Assembly (NCBI RefSeq): GCF_024448165.1
Contig: NZ_JAMOLN010000047.1
Span: 1-52,759, forward strand
Length of the DNA: 52,759 bases
Reading direction: 5' to 3'
Source of the DNA: Streptomyces longispororuber
GTDB lineage: Bacteria > Actinomycetota > Actinomycetes > Streptomycetales > Streptomycetaceae
Numbering within the stretch: position 1 is the first letter of the stretch; every line of letters begins with the position of its first letter. The position numbers were made by a program, and so were the translations under genes. The notes beneath the pieces are model-generated. The model saw only the letters and a program-made list of their open reading frames with translations, was not told the origin of the DNA and ran no database searches. This document shows positions 9,140 to 18,015 of this stretch, piece by piece.

Positions 9140-10339
9140 ATGGGCGGGCCGGAGGCGCAGGACACGGCCGGGCGGCTGCGGGCCGTCTGCGACGAGCTCG
9201 CGGACCGGTTCTACGAGCGGGCCGACGTGGTGCGGACGCTGGTGGTGACGCTGCTGGCGGGGCAGCACTCGCTGCTCCTCGGGCCGCCGGGGACGGCCAA
9301 GTCCGAGCTGGCCCGGGAGCTCACGGGCCGGGTGGTGGGCGCCTCGTACTGGGAGATCCTGCTGTCGAAGTTCACCGCGCCGACCCGGATGTTCGGGCCG
9401 ATCGACGTCGCCGCGCTGGCCAGGGGCGAGTACCGGCAGGTCTACGACGGCCGGGCGACGACGGCGCACATCGCGTTCGTCGACGAGATCTTCAAGTGCT
9501 CCACGGCGGCGCTGAACGAGACGCTCGGCTATCTCAACGAGCGGATCTACCACCCGGAGAACGGCGGCGAACCGGTGCGCTGCCCGCTGATCGGGGCCAT
9601 CACGGCGAGCAACGAACTGCCCGGCGGGGAGGACACCGCCGCGATCTACGACCGGCTCCTGGTCCGGATCGAGGTCGGCTATCTGGAGGACCCCACGAAC
9701 TTCGCGGCCCTGGTCCGCTCCGCCGTCAACCGGCCGGCCGCACCGGCCCGGACCACGGTCGGCCTGGCCGCGCTGCAGCACGCCGTCGCCGAGGACGTCC
9801 CGGCCGTGGACGTGCCCGACGCGATCGTGGACGCGGTGTGCGCGCTGCGGGCGGCCCTGCGCCGCAAGGAGCTCGTCGCCTCCGACCGGCGCTGGCGGCA
9901 GGCCGTGCGGCTGCTCCAGGCGTCCGCGTACCTGGACGGCCGGGCGGCGGTCGGCGAGCGGGACCTCTCGGTGCTGACGCACGTGCTGTGGGACTCCCCC
10001 GCGGACCGGCCCACCGTGGAGCGCGAGGTGCTGCACCTGGTCAATCCCGATGCCAAGGAAGCACTCGAACTGGGCGACAGCATCGAGGAGTTGGCGGTCC
10101 AGCTCGACGCGATGGCGGGACAGTCCCGGGAGGCGCTGAGCGACTGGGTGATCAGGAAGGCGCACCACCAGTTGGCCATGGCGGGCAAGCGGCTAGAGCA
10201 GCTGCGCGCGGAGGCGGCGGACGCCGGGCGGTCCACCGCGACCATCGACCGGGTCACCGGGCGGCAGCGCGCCGTGCGCGCCCGGGTGCTCACCGAGGCC
10301 CTGGGCGTGGACGCGTCGACGGTACAGGCGCAGCTCTGA
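9140..10339 (+). CDS. MoxR AAA+ ATPase, RavA-type
   Basis: This 399-residue ATPase has Walker A GPPGTAKS at 48-55 and Walker B FVDE at 113-116. The sensor region reads ASNELP, and a conserved block SDRRWRQAVRLLQASA follows. These blocks and their order closely follow E. coli RavA. Start ATG 9140 follows GGGAG by about 7 bases; an in-frame GTG at 9107 is an alternative. The VWA-domain gene immediately downstream is the expected partner. RavA-type ATPases use ATP to remodel other protein complexes, and in E. coli the pair touches respiratory complexes. The client here is unknown. Confidence 0.88.
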   Translation: MGGPEAQDTAGRLRAVCDELADRFYERADVVRTLVVTLLAGQHSLLLGPPGTAKSELARELTGRVVGASYWEILLSKFTAPTRMFGPIDVAALARGEYRQVYDGRATTAHIAFVDEIFKCSTAALNETLGYLNERIYHPENGGEPVRCPLIGAITASNELPGGEDTAAIYDRLLVRIEVGYLEDPTNFAALVRSAVNRPAAPARTTVGLAALQHAVAEDVPAVDVPDAIVDAVCALRAALRRKELVASDRRWRQAVRLLQASAYLDGRAAVGERDLSVLTHVLWDSPADRPTVEREVLHLVNPDAKEALELGDSIEELAVQLDAMAGQSREALSDWVIRKAHHQLAMAGKRLEQLRAEAADAGRSTATIDRVTGRQRAVRARVLTEALGVDASTVQAQL

Positions 10340-10344
10340 ACGCC

Positions 10345-11949
10345 GTGGACCCGCCCGGCGAACCGGCGGGCGCGGCCGCGACCTGGCTGGTCCGGGCTGC
10401 CGGAACCGGACGGCACACGACGGCCGTGGTCGCGGACCACGTCGACCGTCTCACCTGGCGCGACACGTACGAGCAGGCGGCCGGACTGCGCGAGCTCGCC
10501 GAGGAGTTGAGCGCCCGCCACGCCCACGCCGCCGACCTCCTCGCGGACGCGTTCCTCGCCGCGTACCTGGCCGTTCCCCGGCTGCGCGCATCTGCGGAGA
10601 TGGACCCGTCCCGGCTGCCCCACCACGAGGCCGTCACCGCGCTCACGCAGTCGCCTGAGTTCACCGCGCTGCGCCGTGAGACGGCCGGTGACCCGTATGC
10701 CGCCGCGCTGGCCGTGCTCGCCCAGAGCGCCGCGCTGCGCCGGATCCTGGAGCGCGCCGAGGAGGCCGGGGCGCGGGCCGAGCGGGCCGGGGCGGCGCGG
10801 CGGGACGCCGAACGGGCGGCGGCCGCGGTGGGCGACGCGCTCCGGCGGGCCGCCGACGGTGCCGACGAGGAAGGCACGGTGCCGCCCGCCGCGGCCGATG
10901 CCGTACGCCGGGCGATCACGGCCGCGGAAGCCGTCGAGTCCGCCGCGCGGCGGGCGGCCGAGGACGCCGCCCGGGCCCTCTCGGTGGCAGTGCCCGGGAT
11001 CCGGGCGGCCGCGCGGAGCGGCGTGGCGAAGGCCGCCGGAGCCGTGCGCGAGGAGGCCGACCTGATGCGGGCCTGGGGTGTCGGGGGCAGCGAGCTGGAG
11101 CGGATGCCGTTCGACCGGCGCGCCCGGCTCGCCGAGCGGCTGCGCACCGGCCGCCTCGCCGAGTGGGCACGGCTCATCGGTCGCTTCCGGCGGATGGCCG
11201 CGGGCGAACGCGCCCGCAGGACGGAGAGCGAGTCCGGGGAACTGGTCGGTGTCACGCTCGGCGACGACCTCGCCCGCGTCGTCCCCGCCGAACTGGCCCA
11301 CCTCGGACTGCCCGCGCTGCGTGCGGTGTTCGCCGCGCGCTACGCCGCCGGGGAACTGATGCTGTACGACACGCGGGGCGAGCGGCCGGCCGGCCGCGGC
11401 GCCGTCATCGCGTGCGTCGACACCTCGCACTCGATGTACGCGGAGGGGCCGGGCGGTGTCACCCGGGAGGCGTGGTCCAAGGCGTGTGCGCTGGCCCTGC
11501 TCGACCAGGCCCGCGAGGCGGGGCGTGACTTCGTCGGCATCCTGTTCTCCGCCGCGGACAGGCTCCGGGTGTTCCGCTTCCCGGCCGGCGAGTCCGCGGA
11601 CATCGACCGGGTCGTCGACTTCGCGGAGACCTTCCTCGGCGGCGGTACCAGCTACCAGCGGCCGCTGACCGAGGCGCGGGCGCTGCTGGAGGCGGAGTTC
11701 GACGACGAGGCCCGTGCCCGCGGAGACATCGTGATGCTCACCGACGACGAGTGCGACGTCACCGAGGAGTGGATGCGCGCCTGGCAGCAGGCCCGGCAGC
11801 GGCTGGGTTTCCGGGTCTTCGGCGTGGCCGTCGGCGCCGCGCCGGCCGCCGAGCGGGGCTCGGTCCTCGACGCGCTGTGCGACAACCTGCGCTGCGTGGA
11901 GGACTTCACCGACGTGCACGCGGCAGCCGACCTCTTCCGCGTGATCTGA
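10345..11949 (+). CDS. VWA-domain protein, ViaA-type partner of the MoxR ATPase
   Basis: This 534-residue protein starts 5 bases after the ATPase stop, so the two are co-transcribed. An Ala/Arg/Glu-rich helical, probably coiled-coil, region spans about 135-245. A segment with LARVVPAELAHLG resembles the pre-VWA region of E. coli ViaA. The C-terminal VWA domain carries the MIDAS motif DxSxS as Asp359-Thr-Ser361-His-Ser363 and ends near the stop. GTG 10345 is the only reasonable start, but its Shine-Dalgarno is poor, which suggests coupling to the ATPase. It probably tethers the ATPase to a metal-dependent protein partner. Confidence 0.85.
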   Translation: MDPPGEPAGAAATWLVRAAGTGRHTTAVVADHVDRLTWRDTYEQAAGLRELAEELSARHAHAADLLADAFLAAYLAVPRLRASAEMDPSRLPHHEAVTALTQSPEFTALRRETAGDPYAAALAVLAQSAALRRILERAEEAGARAERAGAARRDAERAAAAVGDALRRAADGADEEGTVPPAAADAVRRAITAAEAVESAARRAAEDAARALSVAVPGIRAAARSGVAKAAGAVREEADLMRAWGVGGSELERMPFDRRARLAERLRTGRLAEWARLIGRFRRMAAGERARRTESESGELVGVTLGDDLARVVPAELAHLGLPALRAVFAARYAAGELMLYDTRGERPAGRGAVIACVDTSHSMYAEGPGGVTREAWSKACALALLDQAREAGRDFVGILFSAADRLRVFRFPAGESADIDRVVDFAETFLGGGTSYQRPLTEARALLEAEFDDEARARGDIVMLTDDECDVTEEWMRAWQQARQRLGFRVFGVAVGAAPAAERGSVLDALCDNLRCVEDFTDVHAAADLFRVI

Positions 11950-11976
11950 CCGCCCGCTTCCGCGCGATCCGACCGC

Positions 11977-12543
11977 TCAGCCGCGCCGGACCGAACCGTC
12001 CGCCACCGCCTTGACGATGGCCGCCACGCCCGCACGGTCCGTGGGCTGGGGATCGACGGAGTTGTGGATGGAGAAGCCCTCGACCAGGGCGTCGAGCGCC
12101 CGTGCCGTCAGCGGGTCGAAGTGGGCGGACAGCGACTCGCGGCTGGCCTGCATCCAGGACCGCATGACCGTACGGAGTTCGGGGTGGCGGGTGGCGAAGG
12201 CGTACAGCTCGTAGCTGAGCAGCAGGTTGCGGTCGGTGCCCCAGACCTTGCCGCAGATGATCTCGACGACGGCGTCCTGCGCCTCCTCGGGCGTACGGGC
12301 CGCCGCCAGCAGGGCACCGTAGCGGGTGGACACGGACTCGGCGAGGCGGGTGAACGCCTCGGTGAGCAGGTGCTGCATGTCGTCGAAGTAGTAGGTGAGC
12401 GAGCCGAGCGGCACCCCGGCGGCAGCGGCGATCTTGCGGAAGGTCACCTTGATGGCGCCGTGTTCGGCGATGACGTCGAGGGCCGCGTCGAGGATGCGTT
12501 CGCGCCGCCGGGGGTCGTTGGGGCCGCGGGTGCTGCCGGTCAT
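11977..12543 (-). CDS. TetR family transcriptional regulator
   Basis: This 188-residue protein has a TetR N-terminal helix-turn-helix at about 33-53 (TFRKIAAAAGVP...LTYYF) and a divergent ligand domain. The ATG at 12541-12543 is chosen because it starts just before the PRRRERILDAAL helix; a longer frame upstream lacks TetR features. It is divergent from the MFS/LLM/SDR operon, with two strong palindromes between them, so it most likely represses that operon and itself. The 3' end faces the VWA gene across only 27 bases. Confidence 0.88.
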   Translation of the reverse strand: MTGSTRGPNDPRRRERILDAALDVIAEHGAIKVTFRKIAAAAGVPLGSLTYYFDDMQHLLTEAFTRLAESVSTRYGALLAAARTPEEAQDAVVEIICGKVWGTDRNLLLSYELYAFATRHPELRTVMRSWMQASRESLSAHFDPLTARALDALVEGFSIHNSVDPQPTDRAGVAAIVKAVADGSVRRG

Positions 12544-12581
12544 CGCCGTTGTCCGCTCTCTCTGCTCGGCACCGGATGGGG

Positions 12582-12610
12582 CGGGCGGACCGATTTCGGT
12601 GGTCCGCCCG
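12582..12610. promoter_or_regulatory. 10-bp perfect inverted repeat near the TetR gene
   Basis: CGGGCGGACC at 12582-12591 and GGTCCGCCCG at 12601-12610 are perfect complements separated by 9 bases. The repeat lies 38 bases upstream of the TetR start codon. It could be an operator or an mRNA leader hairpin. Confidence 0.5.
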
Positions 12611-12621
12611 ATCTTCTCCGG

Positions 12622-12635
12622 CACCCGATCGGGTG
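12622..12635. promoter_or_regulatory. 14-bp perfect palindrome, candidate TetR operator
   Basis: CACCCGATCGGGTG is a perfect palindrome in the middle of the divergent TetR/MFS spacer, beside an A+T-rich stretch (12638-12652) that could hold a -10 element. Length and symmetry suit a TetR dimer, but binding is inferred. Confidence 0.5.
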
Positions 12636-12712
12636 TGTACATTTGTGCATACTCGGTGGGTGCCGGGACCTCCCGCCACCGGACCATTCTTCCGGACCCA
12701 GCGGAGCCCCTT

Positions 12713-14026
12713 GTGACAGACCGCGCCGTGCGCCGCCGCCGTCAGGCCCTGTACCTGTTCTTCTTCCTGCCCGGCATCGCCATGTCCTCCTGGGTCACCA
12801 GGACCCCGGACATCCGCGATCAACTGGGCGTGTCCACCGGGCAGATGGGGCTGATCCTGTTCGGCCTGTCCGTCGGCTCGATGAGCGGCATCCTGTGCTC
12901 GGGACGGCTGGTGTCGAGGTTCGGCACCCGGCCCGTGATCGCGCTCGGCACCACGCTGATCGTCGCGAGCATGGTCGTCATCGGGACCGGCACCGCCGTC
13001 CCGTCCGCTCCGCTGGTCACCGCGGGACTGTGGGTGTTCGGCGCGGGCATGGGCGCGGGCGAGGTGGCGGTGAACGTGGACGGGGCGGACGTCGAGCGCA
13101 TCACCGGCGCCGCGGTGCTCCCCACGCTGCACGGGTGCTTCAGCCTGGGCACCGTCGTCGGCGGCGCGGTCGGGATGGCGGCGACCGCGGCCGCGTTCCC
13201 GGCGCACTGGCATCTGATCGCGGTCGCGGTGATCGCCGTCGGACTGCTCGTGCACGGGCTGCGGTCGGTGCCGGCGGGCACCGGGCTGAGCGCCGCGGCC
13301 GGGGAACCGGGCGCGGCACGCCGGTCGGGCCCGCCGGTGTGGAAGGACGGCCGGCTCCTGCTGATCGGCGCCATCGTGCTCGCCATGGCGCTGGCCGAGG
13401 GCGCCGCCAACGACTGGCTGCCGCTGCTCATGGTCGACGGTCACGGCCTGGACGCCGCGCTCGGCTCGCTCGTCTTCGTGGGCTTCGCCGCCGCGATGAC
13501 GGTGGGGCGGTTCTGCGGCACGTTCTTCCTCAACCGGTTCGGCCGGGCCGCCGTCGTGCGCGCCAGCGCGGTCTCCGGTGCGGTCGGGCTGATCCTGGTG
13601 ATCTTCTCGGACAGCGCCGTCGTCGCCGCGATCGCCGTGCTGTTCTGGGGACTCGGCGCCTCCCTCGGCTTCCCGGTCGCCCTCTCGGCGGCGGGCGACT
13701 CGGGGCCCGACCAGACGGCCCGGGTCAGCCTGGTGGCCACCATCGGCTACGTCGCCTTCCTGGTGGGTCCGCCGGCGCTCGGGTTCCTCGGCGATCACTA
13801 CGGGCTGCGCTCGGCCATGGTCGTCGTCCTCGTCTTCGTCGCCTCGGCCGTCCTGCTCGCCCCGGCCGCCGACACCCGCTCCCGCAGCACCGCGGCCGGT
13901 CACGGCGGACCGGCCCCCGACGACCCGCCGGGACTCCACCACTCCGGCGGCGACGACAGCACGGGCACGACGGACGACACGGACCGTGCCGGCCGACGAC
14001 CGACCACGAGCGGAGACCTGACATGA
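12713..14026 (+). CDS. MFS transporter, YbjJ-like
   Basis: This 437-residue transporter has about twelve hydrophobic helices. Its N-terminal region, with SSWVTRTPDIRDQLG, is typical of the YbjJ-like group of MFS proteins. The C-terminal 50 residues form a hydrophilic tail rich in Gly, Asp and Thr, probably cytoplasmic. GTG 12713 follows GGAG by 6 bases. The stop overlaps the next gene's start as ATGA, so transporter and LLM oxidoreductase are coupled. With the divergent TetR gene it forms a typical efflux or uptake cassette whose ligand is unknown. Confidence 0.87.
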   Translation: MTDRAVRRRRQALYLFFFLPGIAMSSWVTRTPDIRDQLGVSTGQMGLILFGLSVGSMSGILCSGRLVSRFGTRPVIALGTTLIVASMVVIGTGTAVPSAPLVTAGLWVFGAGMGAGEVAVNVDGADVERITGAAVLPTLHGCFSLGTVVGGAVGMAATAAAFPAHWHLIAVAVIAVGLLVHGLRSVPAGTGLSAAAGEPGAARRSGPPVWKDGRLLLIGAIVLAMALAEGAANDWLPLLMVDGHGLDAALGSLVFVGFAAAMTVGRFCGTFFLNRFGRAAVVRASAVSGAVGLILVIFSDSAVVAAIAVLFWGLGASLGFPVALSAAGDSGPDQTARVSLVATIGYVAFLVGPPALGFLGDHYGLRSAMVVVLVFVASAVLLAPAADTRSRSTAAGHGGPAPDDPPGLHHSGGDDSTGTTDDTDRAGRRPTTSGDLT

Positions 14027-14985
14027 CCCGACCGGACAACACCATCGGTGTCCTCCTCCCCCGCGACATCCCCCTGAACGACCTAGTCGCCTACGCGCGC
14101 GACGCGGACGCCTACGGGTTCGGGGAGCTGTGGGTCGTCGAGGACCTCGGCTACCGCGGCGGACTCGCCCAGGCCGCCACCGTGCTCGCCCACACCCGCC
14201 GGATCCGGGTCGGCGTCGGCCTGCTGCCCGCGGGAGCGAGGAACGTCGCCTTCGCCGCCATGGAGGCGGCGACGCTGGCCCAGCTGCACCCCGGCCGCGT
14301 CGACCTGGCCGTCGGCCACGGCATGCCCGACTGGATGCGCGGCGTCGGCGCCTGGCCCGCCAGTGCGCTGACGCTGCTGCGCGAGTACGTCGGAGCGCTC
14401 AGGGCACTGCTCGCGGGCGAGTCCGTCACCACGGACGGCCGGTACGTCCGGCTCGACGGGATCCGGCTCGACGCGTCGGCACTCCCCGAGCAGGTCCCCG
14501 ACGTCCTGGCCGGGGTCCGCGGCCCCAAGTCGCTCGCCGTGTCCGGGCAGGTCGCCGACGGCACGCTGCTCGCCGAGCCGGTCACTCCCGAGTACGTACG
14601 CGCGGCCCTCGCCGGCATCGCCGCCCACCGGCCCCACCGGCTCGCCGCCTACAACATCGCCGCCGTCGACGACGACCCGCGCGCCGCCCTCGCCGCCGCC
14701 CGCCCGGCCCTCGAACCGCTCGGCGACCCCGACTGGCGGCCGCACATCGCCCCGCTCGACTTCCACGCCGAGCTCGCCGAACTGCGCCGCACCAGCGCCG
14801 ACGCACGGGAGTTCGCGCGGGCGGTCCCGGACGAGTGGGCGGCGCGGCTGGCGCTCGCGGGCACGGCGGAGCAGGTCCGCGCGCAGATCGAGGCCCTCTT
14901 CGACGCGGGTGTCACGAGCGCCGTCCTCGCCCCGGCCGGCCCCGACCCCCGGGCCGCGCTGAGAGCGCTGGCCGAGGTCCTGTGA
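14023..14985 (+). CDS. LLM-class (F420-dependent-like) oxidoreductase
   Basis: This 320-residue protein fits the luciferase-like monooxygenase superfamily TIM barrel, with the N-terminal strand IGVLLPRD and the segment GRVDLAVGHGMPDWMRG. In actinomycetes most such proteins use coenzyme F420 or FMN to oxidise or reduce small molecules. ATG 14023 overlaps the MFS stop, with GGAG 8 bases upstream. The SDR gene follows after about 96 bases, so the three probably act on one compound or its detoxification. The exact cofactor is not decided by sequence. Confidence 0.82.
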   Translation: MTRPDNTIGVLLPRDIPLNDLVAYARDADAYGFGELWVVEDLGYRGGLAQAATVLAHTRRIRVGVGLLPAGARNVAFAAMEAATLAQLHPGRVDLAVGHGMPDWMRGVGAWPASALTLLREYVGALRALLAGESVTTDGRYVRLDGIRLDASALPEQVPDVLAGVRGPKSLAVSGQVADGTLLAEPVTPEYVRAALAGIAAHRPHRLAAYNIAAVDDDPRAALAAARPALEPLGDPDWRPHIAPLDFHAELAELRRTSADAREFARAVPDEWAARLALAGTAEQVRAQIEALFDAGVTSAVLAPAGPDPRAALRALAEVL

Positions 14986-15081
14986 CGGATCCCGGTGTGC
15001 AGCCGCACGGCCCTTCACCTCTTCGGCGGTTGCGGCTACACACGGGGGTCCGTGAGTCGCCGCATCCGTGAGGGAGTTGCC

Positions 15082-15858
15082 GTGTCCGAGCAGGACTTCG
15101 CCGACCGCAAGGGCGCCGCGCTGGTCGCGGGCGGAACCGGGGCCATCGGAGCGGCGATCGTCCGCACCCTGGCCCGGCGCGGCTCGGCGGTCACCTTCAC
15201 GTACCGCTCCAACGAGGGTGCCGCGCGGGCCCTCACCGACGAGCTGACGGCACCGGGGGCGCACGTCCGCGCCCTGCGGGCCGACCTGACGGTCGAGGAG
15301 GACGGCGCGGCGGCCGTGCGGGAGACGGTGGACGCGTTCGGCGGGGTGCACACGCTGGTGTACGCGGCCGGTCCGCACGTGCCCATGACGCATCTGAGCC
15401 AGGTCACCCCGTCCCGGTACCGGGAGCAGCTGCAGGCCGACGCGCTGGCCTTCTACCAGCTCGTCCATCCCGCGCTCGGCGCGCTGCGCGAGCACGGCGG
15501 CAACACGGTCGCGGTGACCACGGCCGCCACCCGCCGCTATCCGGTGCGCGACGGTCTGTCGACGGGCACGAAGGGGGCGATCGAGGCGGTGGTCCGGGCG
15601 CTGGCCGCCGAGGAGGGGCGCTACGGGGTGCGGTTCAACTGCGTGGGCCCCGGCATGCTCACCGACGGGAACGCGGCCCGGCTGATCGAGAGCGGCGACC
15701 TGGACGACGCCGCGCTCGCCGTCACCCGCCGCAACATCCCCCTGCGCCGCTTCGGCTCCGCCCAGGACATCGCCGAGGCCGTCGCGTTCCTGGCGTCCGA
15801 CCGGGCCGGGTTCATCACCGGGCAGCATCTCGCGGTCGACGGGGGCTACAGCGTCTGA
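15082..15858 (+). CDS. SDR-fold protein with replaced catalytic Ser and Tyr
   Basis: This 258-residue Rossmann protein has the SDR nucleotide motif GGTGAIG at 17-23, a YAAG segment at about 94-97 and the C-terminal DGGY. The active-site pattern is unusual. At correct spacing (13 residues apart) the usual catalytic Ser is Thr147 and the usual Tyr of YxxxK is Ser160, while Lys164 is kept. Cofactor binding seems intact, but standard SDR chemistry is doubtful. GTG 15082 follows AGGGAG by 5 bases. It is the last gene of the TetR-linked operon, before a strong terminator. Confidence 0.85.
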   Translation: MSEQDFADRKGAALVAGGTGAIGAAIVRTLARRGSAVTFTYRSNEGAARALTDELTAPGAHVRALRADLTVEEDGAAAVRETVDAFGGVHTLVYAAGPHVPMTHLSQVTPSRYREQLQADALAFYQLVHPALGALREHGGNTVAVTTAATRRYPVRDGLSTGTKGAIEAVVRALAAEEGRYGVRFNCVGPGMLTDGNAARLIESGDLDDAALAVTRRNIPLRRFGSAQDIAEAVAFLASDRAGFITGQHLAVDGGYSV

Positions 15859-15900
15859 CGGCCCGTGCGCGGTCCGGGAAGGGACCGCGCACGGGCCGTC
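15857..15900. terminator. 19-bp perfect bidirectional terminator
   Basis: GACGGCCCGTGCGCGGTCC at 15857-15875 is perfectly complementary to 15882-15900, with the 6-base loop GGGAAG. It includes the last bases of the SDR stop codon and sits between the converging SDR and DHA2 exporter genes, so it can stop transcription from both sides. Confidence 0.85.
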
Positions 15901-15922
15901 GTACGGCTTCCGGGTGGCGGAC

Positions 15923-17377
15923 TCAGGCGCGGGCCGGAGCCTGGTCGCTCGTGGCCGGCTGCTCGCCGGCCGCCGCGCCCTCGCCGTCCCGCAGCGCGGG
16001 GATGAGCGCCGCGACGGCGGCGGAGACCAGGGCGACCGCGGAGCCGATCACCAGGCCCGTGCGGAAACCGCCCTCGGACGCGATGGTGTAGCCGCCGAGG
16101 TTCACGGTCATCTGGGCCAGGACGACACCGATCACGGCGGCGCCGATCGTGGTGCCGAGCGAGCGCATCAGGGCGTTGAAGCCGTTGGCGGCCGCCGTCT
16201 CGGAGAGCGGGACCGCGCTCATGATCAGGGCGGGCATCGCCCCGTAGGCGAGCGCCACACCGCTGTTGATGACGATGCCGACGATCATCAGGCCCCAGGC
16301 CGAGCCCATCAGGAACAGCGCGAGACCGTATCCGGCGGAGATCACCAGCGCGCCGCAGACCAGGGCGACCTTGGGGCCGCGGGCGTTGATCAGCTTTCCG
16401 CCGAGCGGGGAGACGATCATCATCATCACGCCGCCGGGCGCCAGGTACAGACCGGCGGCGAGCATCGACTGGCCGAGGCCGTAGCCGGTCGCCTCGGGGA
16501 ACTGCAGCAACTGCGGCGCGATCAGCATGAAGGAGTACATGCCGACGCCGATGAGGATCGAGGAGGCGTTGGTCAGCAGGACGCGCGGGCGGGCCGTGGT
16601 GCGCAGGTCGATGAGCGGGTCGCGGGTGCGCAGCTCCCACCAGCCCCACACCAGCAGCGCCACGACGGCGACGGCGAACAGGCCGAGCGTGGTGCCCGAA
16701 CCCCAGCCCCAGTCGGCTCCCTTGGAGATCGCGAGGAGCAGGGACACCAGACCGATGGCGAGACCGATCGCGCCGAGTCCGTCGAACCGCTGGCCCTTGG
16801 CGCCGGCCGGGACGTCCGGCACGACGAAGAAGATGAGCGCGCCGATCACCAGGGCGAGGCCCGCCGAACCCCAGAACAGGACACGCCAGTTGGCGTACTG
16901 GGCGACCGCGGCGGACAGCGGCAGGCCGATGGCGCCGCCGATGCCCATGGAGGCGCTCACCAGGGCGATGGAACCGCTGAGCTTCTCCGCCGGGACGACG
17001 TCCCGCAGCAGCGCGATGCCGAGCGGCACCATGCCCATGCCCATGCCCTGCAGACCGCGCCCGACGATCATCGGGACGACGGACGACGACAGGGCGCAGA
17101 CGACCGATCCGACGACCAGCGGCACGGCGCAGACCAGCAGCATCCGCCGCTTGCCGATGAGGTCGCCGAGGCGCCCGGACACCGGCACGCAGACACCCGC
17201 GACGAGCAGGGTGACCGTGACGACCCAGGCCGCGTTCGACGGCGAGGTGTGCAGCAGCTGCGGCATCTCCGCGATCAGCGGGGTCACCAGGGTCTGCATG
17301 ATCGCCGCGACCGTGCCGGCCAGGGCCAGGGTGGCGACGACCGCGCTCGAGTGGGAGGTCGGCTGAGGGCCGTCCAT
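15923..17377 (-). CDS. DHA2 family (EmrB/QacA-like) MFS exporter
   Basis: This 484-residue protein has about fourteen hydrophobic segments, as in the DHA2 drug:H+ antiporter family. Family motifs include GRLGDLIGKRRM in the first cytoplasmic loop and GRGLQGMGMG in helix 4. ATG 17377 follows AAGGAG at good spacing. The MarR-type gene is divergent 143 bases away, the classical layout of a repressor with the efflux pump it controls. The likely role is export of a toxic or self-made compound at the membrane. Confidence 0.9.
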   Translation of the reverse strand: MDGPQPTSHSSAVVATLALAGTVAAIMQTLVTPLIAEMPQLLHTSPSNAAWVVTVTLLVAGVCVPVSGRLGDLIGKRRMLLVCAVPLVVGSVVCALSSSVVPMIVGRGLQGMGMGMVPLGIALLRDVVPAEKLSGSIALVSASMGIGGAIGLPLSAAVAQYANWRVLFWGSAGLALVIGALIFFVVPDVPAGAKGQRFDGLGAIGLAIGLVSLLLAISKGADWGWGSGTTLGLFAVAVVALLVWGWWELRTRDPLIDLRTTARPRVLLTNASSILIGVGMYSFMLIAPQLLQFPEATGYGLGQSMLAAGLYLAPGGVMMMIVSPLGGKLINARGPKVALVCGALVISAGYGLALFLMGSAWGLMIVGIVINSGVALAYGAMPALIMSAVPLSETAAANGFNALMRSLGTTIGAAVIGVVLAQMTVNLGGYTIASEGGFRTGLVIGSAVALVSAAVAALIPALRDGEGAAAGEQPATSDQAPARA

Positions 17378-17520
17378 GGTGGAGCTCCTTCACGGAACAG
17401 AGAAAGGAAAGGGGCACGCCTGTCCGGCAGCACCTTTGTGCATCGTACATGTCGTGTGTATGGACCACATTACGTGTCTGATACATATGGTGGAGCGGAG
17501 GAACCGGAGGAAGGGACCAC
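17378..17520. promoter_or_regulatory. Divergent MarR/exporter control region
   Basis: The 60 bases at about 17435-17495 are much richer in A+T than the flanks. TACGAT (minus strand, 17446-17441) fits a -10 for the exporter. TGGACC at 17462-17467 with CATATG 17 bases later fits a weak promoter for the MarR gene. TGTAT and ATACA half-sites flank the middle and may be a MarR operator. Confidence 0.4.
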
Positions 17521-17991
17521 GTGGACAAGCCCACACATCGGGTGGAGTTCGAGCAGATGCTGCTCAGCCGCTATCTGCACCTGCACAAGAGCAAGGGGCG
17601 CCGCGCGGACAGCGTCCTCGACCGCAGCGCCTACATCCTGCTCAGCCGGATCCGCGTGGAGGGCCCGATGTCGATCGGGCAGCTCTGCGACGCGTTCGGC
17701 CTCGACACGTCAACGCTCAACCGGCAGACGGCGGCCGCCATGCGCGCCGGCCTCGTCGAGCGCATCCCCGATCCGGACGGCGGCCTGGCCCGCAAGTTCC
17801 GCATCACCGACGAGGGCGCCAGACGCCTGGACCAGGAACGGTCCGGCACGGTGGCGAGTCTCGACCGCATCATGGCCGACTGGTCCGACGAGGACATCGC
17901 GGCGTTCGCCGGCCACCTCCGGCGCTTCAACTCGGACATCGAGCGGCTGCACGGCATGCCGTGGCCCCGGCCCCGGGCGGCGCGTCACTGA
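17521..17991 (+). CDS. MarR family transcriptional regulator
   Basis: This 156-residue protein has the MarR winged helix fold. The recognition region reads MSIGQLCDAFGLDTSTLNRQ at about 50-69, followed by the wing with PDPDGGLARKFRIT. A dimerising helix closes the protein. GTG 17521 is preceded by GGAGGAAGGGA. It is divergent from the DHA2 exporter gene and is probably its ligand-responsive repressor. No cysteine-based redox switch is evident. Confidence 0.9.
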   Translation: MDKPTHRVEFEQMLLSRYLHLHKSKGRRADSVLDRSAYILLSRIRVEGPMSIGQLCDAFGLDTSTLNRQTAAAMRAGLVERIPDPDGGLARKFRITDEGARRLDQERSGTVASLDRIMADWSDEDIAAFAGHLRRFNSDIERLHGMPWPRPRAARH

Positions 17992-18015
17992 CCGCGGGCC
18001 GCCCGGGCGTCCGGC

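Noticed and set aside
7166..10168. Very long open frames on the strand opposite real genes (also at 3781-5730, 21433-25095 and 49044-52643)
   Set aside because: They lack the expected third-position G/C pattern, have low-complexity Arg/Gly/His composition and overlap well-supported genes. They are by-products of high-GC DNA.
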